64,000 bases of DNA from Brienomyrus brachyistius. Its lineage: Eukaryota > Chordata > Actinopteri > Osteoglossiformes > Mormyridae. Under the pieces are notes generated by a model, which had not been told where the DNA came from, did not search any database, and worked only from the letters and a program-made list of their open reading frames with translations. The stretch spans positions 17,460,863 through 17,524,862 of the forward strand of contig NC_064542.1 in NCBI RefSeq assembly GCF_023856365.1, written 5' to 3'. Each line of letters begins with the position of its first letter. Position 1 is the stretch's first letter. Below, piece by piece: positions 56,264 through 64,000 of the stretch. The translations under genes and the position numbers were made by a program.

Positions 56264-56963
56264 GTACAAGTAAATGAGTTCTGTATCGATCCCAGTACTT
56301 GTACTGGGGCATCAAGGCGCCCCTATTTTACACTACATACAAATAACCTCTCCACAGTTCATGCATTTCTAATGTGGATTTCAGAAACAAGTACTCTAAG
56401 GTGAAAGAATGTTTTAAACTTTTTGAGGAGTTATAGCAGTAACGGGTAAATACAGGCAAATGTAGAAGCTCAGTCTGCATATACAGTGGAAAGCTGAGCT
56501 CTGTTTTGAATATATAATTGGTCCCTTCAGGGATACTGTGTCACATAGAGTTAATGACAGAGAGACCTAATCGTCTCTACGTCAGCACAGTCATCTCACA
56601 ACCCCCCTCCCTTGACACTCGAGGTGGGGGTGGACTTTAATTCAAATTAACTGTTTAGCCATCCGTATGTATCTGAGAGCTGGGCTCAGACTCGTCCAAT
56701 TTATTTATTTTTTTGCTTGGTGTGTCACTGTCTATCACCAAGTGTCTGCTGGCCAGATCATTATCATAGCATTATCGCAGCACTGGGCTTCACCATTACA
56801 TAGATAACATAGATCAGTTGTAGTTCCAGCATAGCTTTCCTGTCTTAGTTCTTGTATATAGCCATATTATTATTAATTAATAATATTATTAAGAAATTAT
56901 TAATATATTAATGTTACAAATAGTTTACATGTAGCTTCATAGTATAACTAACATAGAGTGGTA
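56264..56963. other. unassigned DNA after the hAT element
   Basis: No hAT C-terminal sequence, terminal repeat or gene was recognised. The last 150 bases are very AT-rich. Confidence 0.45.
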
Positions 56964-56976
56964 TATAACTAACATG

Positions 56977-57255
56977 GTGGTGCAGTGGTTAGCACTGTTG
57001 CCTCACACCTCTGGGACCCGGGTTTGAGTCTCCGCCTGGGTTACATGTGTGTGGAGTTCGCATGTTCTCCCCATGTCGTCGTGGGGTTTCCTCCGGGTAC
57101 TCCGGTTCCCCCCCCCCCAGTCCTCAGACATGCTGAGACTAATTGGAGTTACTAAATTGCCCACGTGCATGTGTGAGTGAATGGTGTGTGAGTGTGCCAT
57201 GTGATGGGCTGGCCCCCTGTACCGGGAAAAGCGGTTTAGAAAATGGATGGATGCA
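56977..57255 (+). mobile_element. full-length tRNA-derived SINE with target duplication
   Basis: It has A box gtgcagtggttagcactgtt, B box gggtttgagtctcc, the body ggagttcgcatgttctcccc and the tail ggatggatg. The flanks tataactaacatg (56964-56976) and tataactgacatg (57256-57268) are a 13-bp target duplication with one mismatch, so the whole insertion is defined. Confidence 0.9.
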
Positions 57256-57368
57256 TATAACTGACATGTTTTATTAGACCATTAATATATATTCAACTCA
57301 AGAGCAAAATGTTTTATTGATTATAACCATGTAGCTCGAAAAGAATTTTTAAGTAGGAGTTATACAGT

Positions 57369-57500
57369 CGGCCCTCGTTTATCGCGGTTAATGAGTTCCA
57401 GACCGTGATAAGTGAATTTCCGCAAAGTAGGATTGATTATAAATCGAATATTTTCATAGTTAGAGCATTAAAACCTGTTTATGACCTTCTAAATATGGTT
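57369..57500 (+). mobile_element. pogo/Tigger-like non-autonomous element fragment
   Basis: The sequence cagtcggccctcgtttatcg cggttaatgagttccagacc gtgataagtgaatttccgc is the typical left end of Tigger-type elements. The right end was not found. Confidence 0.65.
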
Positions 57501-57572
57501 TTAACATTATTAGAGCCCTCTAGACATGAAATAGCACCCTTTACTCACCATTACTGGCTAAACGGCTACAAT

Positions 57573-57845
57573 ATGTAAATGCGTGTAAAACTGACGTACA
57601 TTAAAATTTGCCAATAAATCAGTGCAGCAGATCTATTCATGATTCATCTAAAAAACATCTAAAAACTTATAAAGCAGTGGCTCATAAACTTTTTACACCA
57701 CATACCACCTCAAAAAATACCACATACCACCACTACATTAAATCGTTACGTCACAGTATGTTCAGTCGTCAAGAACAATATATTGGCTTCTGTTATTTTC
57801 TCTCCAAAAGGTTTATCGCTTGACATTTTTTCTCTCTGTGCTTTC
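57573..57845 (+). repeat. dispersed repeat, copy 2
   Basis: Partner of 53365-53665, same orientation, 4.2 kb away; includes cataccacctcaaaaaatac and gtcaagaacaatatattggc. The two copies bracket the hAT element and the SINE. Confidence 0.85.
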
Positions 57846-58149
57846 CAAGTCACTGTATATGAAAAATTCATACCGTGTGGGAAATTAAAACCGGTAAACA
57901 GGTATACCGCTCAGCACTAGTTCACACATACACAGGGAATTCGTCTCTAGTGGTTCTCAGTGCTCACATACATACAGTAAGTACAGACACAGCTAAGACA
58001 AGACAAGCAGGATGAAAGAAAAACATCTAAGGTCAAATAGTAGCCCAACCCCTCCTGGGCATGCTAGTGTATAGAATAAACAAAAACAAAAACCAACAAG
58101 CAAACAAATGAGAATGAATGAATGAACAAAAATAATCATCAATGGTGAG

Positions 58150-58500
58150 GCACTGGACAGAGTCTATAATCTTGAATTCTTATTGGTAAATATCGCCAAG
58201 GACCTCTCCTGGACAACACACATCTCCTCTGTCACGAAATGTACTGTAAAGTGTACTGACGTACTACATCCCTGCAGCAGGACTGAGGACCAGAAAGCTC
58301 TGCAGCAGGTTACTAAGATGGCCCAAAGCATCAACAACACACAACTACATCTTCTGTCTAGATGTAGGAACAAGGTGCTCAGCATAGTTAGACATCTTGC
58401 CCAGCGTACACACCACCTAAAGTGGCTGCTGTCTGGAAGGCATTATAGGCTAATTTTCTCAGGTCCCAGCGGTTAAAATTGTTGAACACCGTCTGATGCT
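58150..58500 (+). mobile_element. LINE 3' end fragment (reverse transcriptase C-terminus)
   Basis: The plus strand encodes VNIAKDLSWTTHISSVTKCT and KALQQVTKMAQSINNTQLHL, then HRLIF-like RLIFSG, matching the end of fish L2-type reverse transcriptases (LGVHISEDLTWTTH...RKALQRVVRTAQ). An internal part is deleted. Confidence 0.8.
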
Positions 58501-58807
58501 CCAATGGCCAGTGACAGATGCACACAGTTACACACAGTTTTACAGTTATTTTAATTTCTCATTTTTTTATATGCTGTTCAGTATCACACTTTATTTGTTG
58601 TCATTTTTCATTATTGCACTTTATTTGTTATTGTTTGTGACGAGTCCACCTTATTGTTGTTGATACCATGCCTCGGACTTGATTAATCAGGGATTCCCAT
58701 TGTAATTTCATTGTTTGTTGATCGCAGCAATTAAATTAAAATAAAGTCTTATCTTATCTGATTCCACAGGCAACAAAGGGCTCTGTCCTCCAGTAAGATC
58801 TCAATGT

Positions 58808-59229
58808 TGCCACGCCCACCCTGTGAGCCGGCCGGCTGATCGGTGGGAATTAACTGCACCTCTGCCTCACTGCTTAAAAGAGCCCACCAACTCACACACA
58901 GTGTGAGGAGTAGTTGATTCTCATGCAACTCACTGAGCGGTCTCTTGTTCTTTGTGTAGCCCTGACCCCGACCTGCCTTATTCCAGTTCACTTGATCTGC
59001 CTGCCTTCTTTCCGTCAGCTATTCCTCATCCCAGGATTCTTGCCATGCGCCTTCCCTTCCTATGACGTGTCCTGTCTGTCTGCGTGACGACCCTGGCTGC
59101 CTGACCCCTGGCCCTGTGATCCAGCTTCCGACCTTTGTCCTGCCTGTATTGCACTCCAGTGCTGTGAATAAAGTCCTGCCTGGGGATCAACTCTCTTTTT
59201 TCTTCTTTGAGTGTTCTGTGTCAGCTACA
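58808..59229 (+). repeat. 5' LTR of the Gypsy element
   Basis: Starts tgccacgcccaccctgtgag and ends ctgtgtcagctaca; includes the polyadenylation-like gtgaataaagtcctgcctgg. It is about 94 bp longer than its partner. Confidence 0.85.
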
Positions 59230-59918
59230 GGATGAGATCAGATCAACCAGTTCACCAAGCTGGTCGGTCAACTGCAGCAGGGTGCCATGGTGGCTGCCCC
59301 TCTCCCACCCTCGCCCCCGCAGCAGGCTCCCGGCATCCCAATCGCTATCCCAGAGCAATATGAATCCTAGGGGAATGGGGAATCACCTTTTGGATCTGTC
59401 CCTGCTGTGGAAGACTTGTTCAGGCAAACCCGCACAGTATGGAGACAAGCCCATCGCCAACTGCAGATTTCTGAAAGCAAAAGGTACAGACTGACTCGCT
59501 CCCACCCAGACACCAAGTGTGGCTGTCCACGAAAAACCTCCACCTTCCTAGGATGCTGCAAGCTGACACCTCGCTATGTAGAGCCCTTCCATATTCTCCG
59601 CCAAGTGAGCTCAGTCAGCTGTCTCAGATGTACTGGATTTCCCGTGTGATGTATACCTTCTCAGGCCAATCCGGTACAGCACGGCTCACCTGGCGAGGGA
59701 AGGTGAGGCGATGTCTCCCCCTGTTCCTCTGGATGACGGACAGGCCTATGCCATCCGGGGCCTGCAATAGCTGATGGATTGGGAGGGCTAAGGCCCTAAA
59801 GACTTGTGAAGAACAAGTCTGGGTGTCGGCAGCTGACGTCCTTGACCCGGACCTAGTGATGCAGGTCTGGCACCCTCCTAGGCCTCCAGGAGGCAGCCAC
59901 CGGGTAAGGGGGGCTTGC

Positions 59919-60246
59919 TGTCACACCCATCCAGTGAGCTGACCAGCTTACCAGCAGAGATTAACTGCACCTGTGCCATGCTCCTTAAAAGAGCCCTGCA
60001 ACTTGCATACAGTGCGAGGTATTGTTGATTCTCACGCAACTCACCGAGCGTTTCTCTTATTCTTTGTTTACCCCTGACCCCGACCCGCCTGCCTTATTCC
60101 AGCCAGCTCGATCCGCCTGCCTTGTTCCATTCCTCATCCCAGGATTCCTACCATTCCTGCCTGTATTGCACCTCGGTGCTGTGAATAAAGCCGTGACTGG
60201 GGATCAACCCTCTTTTGCCTTCCGCGAGTGATCTGTTTGCCTGACA
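59919..60246 (+). repeat. 3' LTR of the Gypsy element
   Basis: Starts tgtcacacccatccagtgag and ends gtttgcctgaca; includes gtgaataaagccgtgactgg. It lacks the segment that in the partner runs from about ccatgcgccttccc to tccgacctttgtcc. Confidence 0.87.
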
Positions 60247-60251
60247 AATGT

Positions 60252-62420
60252 AAGTAACTGATACTACATGTATAGTTAAATCTCTTTTCTTACGCGGATT
60301 ATTAATGAAAAGGTGCAGTATCTACAATTTACCCAAGAAACACAAACCAAGTTTAAAAATAATGAAGGCCTGCTCTAGGTATAGTGCCATGTACATCAAA
60401 TGAAACTGACGCAACATTATTTTAGAAATCCATTTTGACTTATTTTTGCAACAGACTTCTGTTTGTTCTGGTCCCACCCACTGTCCACGACTGGCTGACA
60501 TAAATGTGATGCCACAGTCAAGCAGGACTAATTATGCAGTTAAGAGCATGTTTTGCACTGCACCATTGGTATCTCTAAATAGTGTAAATTAATATATGTA
60601 TTCACGTGTTTATGTTCATACTAAATGTCGTAACTGTTTGTTTGCCCTGGAATGTGTCTGTTTCATTAGCATGCAACCATAATTGTTGTGTACATTGTTT
60701 GCTTCCCTGTCTTCAGCCCTGTTAGTATTAAGCCAACAGCAACTTCCATTTAAAATGACTCACAGACCTGCCACAATAAACTAATTTGCAAGTTCCTCCT
60801 GGATTCTTGCAATTGCAGAAGTTGATGTAAAATCAAGCAAATGCTGCAATATTTGCAAGAGCTGGCAATTTTTCCAAAATATCCACAACTTTCCTGAATG
60901 AAATGAAACTGACTGCTCCGGCTGACAGAGAACATTCCCAAAACTTTAGCCAATGTTATGTGAAGTTCTTCTCATAAGTTCTTAGAAGATAATGTTCTTA
61001 CTGTAACATTAAGGGAATGCTATTTCCACGTTTTAAATTTTAACAAAAGCGCTGTCAATGTCAGCACAATAATATTAATACCCGAATATCCTTTAAACAC
61101 AATTAATGCTGAAGAAAAATTGTTTCATAAAATATTTTATAAAGATACTTTAAGCGTATACCTATTACGTACACACCATCCAGCCTGGAACCCGTAATCT
61201 TTGATGTGTAAATTGACAGTGCCTGAATTTCTGTTATTATAGGTCCTAACTAAACCTTCACAATATGCTTGATGCAAGTTCTTTATAGTTGCAACTAAGT
61301 AATCAATGGCAATGTCAAAACTATGTAAATCAGTTTTTGCTAGTAGTGATTTTATTTTCTTGTTGTTTAAAGTCTGAAAGCATCAGCCAACAGTCAGAAT
61401 CGCAGAACAGTTGTGAGTACTCCAAGGTTCTCCCTGGTGGTCACATTATGTTCTGAAATGTAGGATGTGTGACTCAGCTTCCTTCAAGTGCTGTGGGACT
61501 TGCAATTTTGTGTACAGGGGTCTTTTAAAATGATGCATTTTAAACTCTAATTTCTAAAATAATGTATAACTTATCTTAAAGAGACTATGTATATATACAA
61601 ACACACACACACACACACACACAAGTGTACATACATACATAGTGAGAGATTAGGACTGCAACAATAATATAAAAATTTCAAATATTAAAATGTGATTTTT
61701 TTTTCTTTATAAAACAAGAAGTGGGTTCAAATATACTCATTATCTACCAATTAGGGTCATATCTAGAAATTCTGTGCACCATGAAAAAATCTGGACACCC
61801 TGACAAAATGTTTCATATGATTTTATGTATCCAAGGGCCCCTTTCAAGTGCTGGGCCCCCCGAATCTGCCAGGGTGTCCATGTTCCTCTGATGCCCCGGC
61901 TACCAATAGAGTCTGTCAACGAAGTTGTTGCTGACTTAAAGAAGTGCAGACAACTTGCTTTTACTAAATGAAGTCTCTATGGCAGCCAAGACAAATGCCT
62001 TTTATAGACCAGCTTTCCTCCATACTCATTTCTGTTAAATTTTCTCACAAACATGCCACACTATCGGTGTGAGTCTGAAAGCAGGGAGAGCATGCAACGG
62101 TCCTGCCAAAGCAATGGTAAACTTTATATTGTTATTGAATATCTATTCAGTGAATTTTACTGCCAAAATTTTAAAGGTACCGATATATATTATGGGTATT
62201 ATGACACAAAATTCGTGATTGGGTATAAACCTTGATTTTCTGTATAGTAGATGTATCAACCTGTCTGAACAACAAAACCTAAAACATGCTTATGTACACA
62301 TTCTAAAATGAAATGTAAAATAAAACCATAAATGATCAAAAACATAACATCATAACCACAATGACATAAATACAATATCAATTCTGATTTCATTCACAAA
62401 GTATTGTCACATATCTGTTG
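60252..62420. other. unassigned intergenic DNA
   Basis: No gene or transposon end was recognised. A (CA)n run of about 25 bp lies at 61599-61623. The plus-strand open frame at 62053-62235 has no recognisable family. Confidence 0.5.
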
Positions 62421-62422
62421 TA

Positions 62423-62704
62423 CTAAACACCCCTAAAGCCGTAATTATTATTATTTGAACAGTCTGAATATTCTGGCAAAAGCACCTTAGATGCCATGAA
62501 AAGACCAATTTGCAGGGGCTGTTTCTGCCTTACTCCGGTCATACACACACTCAAATGTTTTAGCCTCAAATGAATTAGCATGTTGTATATGTTTCTAGCA
62601 AGTACAGTATAACAGAGCAGACAAATACTCTTGATCTTATCAACTACGCTCTCTCCAGTGCTGGAGTAATTTATTGCAAAATCAAAATGTTCCCAAACTG
62701 CCAA
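62423..62704 (-). mobile_element. hAT BED-finger fragment
   Basis: The minus strand encodes VWEHFDFAINYSSTGESVVD then KSICLLCYTVLARNIYNMLI and HLRLKHL, matching BED zinc fingers at the start of hAT transposases, although the first C..C spacing is kept better than the His pair context. The rest of the transposase is missing. Confidence 0.75.
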
Positions 62705-63195
62705 TTACGACTGACTGTGAACCAACAAGCCGTACCCACCTCACAGCCACAATTAGCATAATGTTTTCAGTTTTGAACATCTACTTGTGAATTTAGGTTC
62801 TGCCCTTGTCAATAAATGTATTAATTCATTTCATTATGCGTACTGAACCAAAAATAATGTACCAAATGGTACACAACAAATGCATGTACCATTACAGCCC
62901 TATAGTATACACTATTGAATCAGGGCTCGATACACAGTGTGTCGCGACACATTACTCCTGTGACCATCATTAAAATTATCTGTGATTTGTACCATGGTAG
63001 CCCTTCTGTTGAATCTAAAATCAGTGTCACTTACAGTAGGTCTTTATCCTGCACCATTTCTTCTGCATGCAACTCGTTGGCTATGAGTATTAAATGTTAG
63101 GTTACCAATATGTCCCTGTCCTTGACATGCACTGTTTTATGAGATAGTCAACATTATTCGCTTCATATGGGTCATAATGTTTTGGCTTATTGGTG
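62705..63195. other. unassigned intergenic DNA
   Basis: AT-rich; nothing recognised apart from short palindromic sequence gtgtgtcgcgacac at 62937-62950. Confidence 0.5.
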
Positions 63196-63681
63196 TACAG
63201 TCACCCCTTCACATTCACGAGGTTTAGGTGAAGAAGATCCCCCCGACTGGGAAAATTCACATATTAATACTTGGGCACATTATTACAAGTTCAAAATATA
63301 TGTTACTGAAAAGTTTAAAAGTTACTGCATGAAATGTGAAATTCTGTTTTCGCAAAGACAATGAGTGAGGCTGGATGCCAAGACAAAACTGTGTGCCGTA
63401 CCCAAGCCAAGATGCGTAGATCTCACAGTTCTTTTTATTAACAAAAATAACTTTTTAAAGATATACTATGCACTTACACTACCGGAGAAAAAAAATAACA
63501 TTAACATTTATATATTACATGATTCCAGGTGATCCAAATAATTTCCAGTACTGTTATTTTTGGCTTACATCTTATCTGTGAGATTCTTCTTTCAGCGAGC
63601 TCCAAAATTATTCCCATTTAATTGCTCATGACAAATTTCCAAGTAACTTGAACCACAAATTTTGAGGGGAGACTGTATATA
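63196..63681. mobile_element. pogo/Tigger-like non-autonomous element
   Basis: The left end tacagtcaccccttcacatt and the right end (reverse strand) tatacagtctcccctcaaaa are inverted and of Tigger type. The inside has no transposase. Confidence 0.6.
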
Positions 63682-63700
63682 TACAGTATGTATGTAAATG

Positions 63701-63765
63701 TGTGTGTGTGTGTGTGTGAGAGAGAGAAAGAGAGAGAGAGAGAGAGACAGAGAGAGAGAGGGAGA
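63701..63765. repeat. compound (TG)n(AG)n microsatellite
   Basis: A TG run at 63701-63718 passes directly into an AG-rich run to about 63765. Apparent open frames across it are low complexity. Confidence 0.93.
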
Positions 63766-64000
63766 GATGGGGATGGTTATATATACATATTTTTGCACCA
63801 TAAATATTACACATATGCATGGATGCATGTACCTGCGAATTGCACATTTTATTCACCGTTATTAGCAGTCAAATTTGTTCAAAGTATTGTACAAGCAAGG
63901 ACAGCTTGGGAATAGAGAACAGGGTCAGCCATCATCCCAGGAACAGCTAAGGTTAAGGGCCATAGTCAGTGGTGATATGTTTACTCTTCTGGCCACAGAG

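Larger units (their letters stand above)
58808..60246 (+). mobile_element. Gypsy LTR retrotransposon, internally collapsed
   Basis: Two LTRs (58808-59229 and 59919-60246) enclose only about 690 bp. The flanks aatgt (58803-58807) and aatgt (60247-60251) are a perfect 5-bp target duplication, so both LTRs came from one insertion. The internal part has a short gag-like start (gtcggtcaactgcagcaggg) and, from about 59500, the integrase tail and chromodomain (WLSTKNLHL; LTWRGKVRRCLPL; gtccttgacccggacctagt). Protease, RT, RNase H and most of integrase are deleted. A purine tract aaggggggc precedes the 3' LTR. Confidence 0.9.

Noticed and set aside
63592..63915. Frames of 75-78 codons on both strands
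   Set aside because: They are translations of a TG/AG microsatellite.

Overview
The window is vertebrate nuclear DNA, most probably from a teleost fish. Coding sequence is split into short exons with GT/AG borders and introns up to about 11 kb. The intergenic and intronic DNA is AT-rich and filled with fish-typical mobile elements: several Tc1/mariner families, hAT, PIF/Harbinger, Gypsy LTR elements, CR1/L2-like LINEs and tRNA-derived SINEs. Nothing bacterial, organellar or viral was seen. The species cannot be named from the sequence.

Two genuine protein-coding genes were found, both on the minus strand. (1) Positions 1-19989 hold ten consecutive exons of a RIN-family Ras effector / Rab5 exchange factor, best matching RIN1. 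They encode an SH2 domain, a Ser/Pro-rich linker, the RIN-homology region, the VPS9 domain and the start of a Ras-association domain, which runs off the left edge. All nine internal junctions agree in phase, giving 2187 nt or 729 codons. The 5' end beyond position 19989 is uncertain; a consensus splice donor at 28334 may belong to an untranslated first exon. (2) Positions 43716-52430 hold gal3st3, a Golgi galactose-3-O-sulfotransferase. It has two coding exons separated by a 7.35-kb intron and appears complete at 453 codons. RIN1 and GAL3ST3 also both map to human 11q13, which supports both names.

Layout: 1-5.5 kb, compact rin1 3' half; 5.5-16.8 kb, a large rin1 intron full of nested repeats, including a 0.5-kb inverted repeat and a GC-rich proline-coding block; 16.8-20 kb, the first two recognised rin1 exons; 20-43.7 kb, intron or intergenic DNA with DNA-transposon relics, SINEs, a solo LTR and a 46-bp minisatellite; 43.7-52.4 kb, gal3st3 with an intron carrying a LINE, Harbinger and Tc1 relics and a 24-bp minisatellite; 52.4-64 kb, intergenic DNA with a hAT element, a SINE and a collapsed Gypsy element with intact target-site duplications.

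Most notable observations: two successive rin1 introns each begin with a minisatellite (51-bp and 48-bp units) whose every unit repeats the adjoining 5' splice site, and one of them also repeats the last coding bases. The rin1 SH2 domain has Cys in place of the phosphotyrosine-binding Arg of the FLVR motif, explicable by one CpG transition. A piece of hAT transposase sequence sits beside the gal3st3 intron minisatellite. No novel multi-gene system was found; the interest lies in how repeats and gene structure interact.
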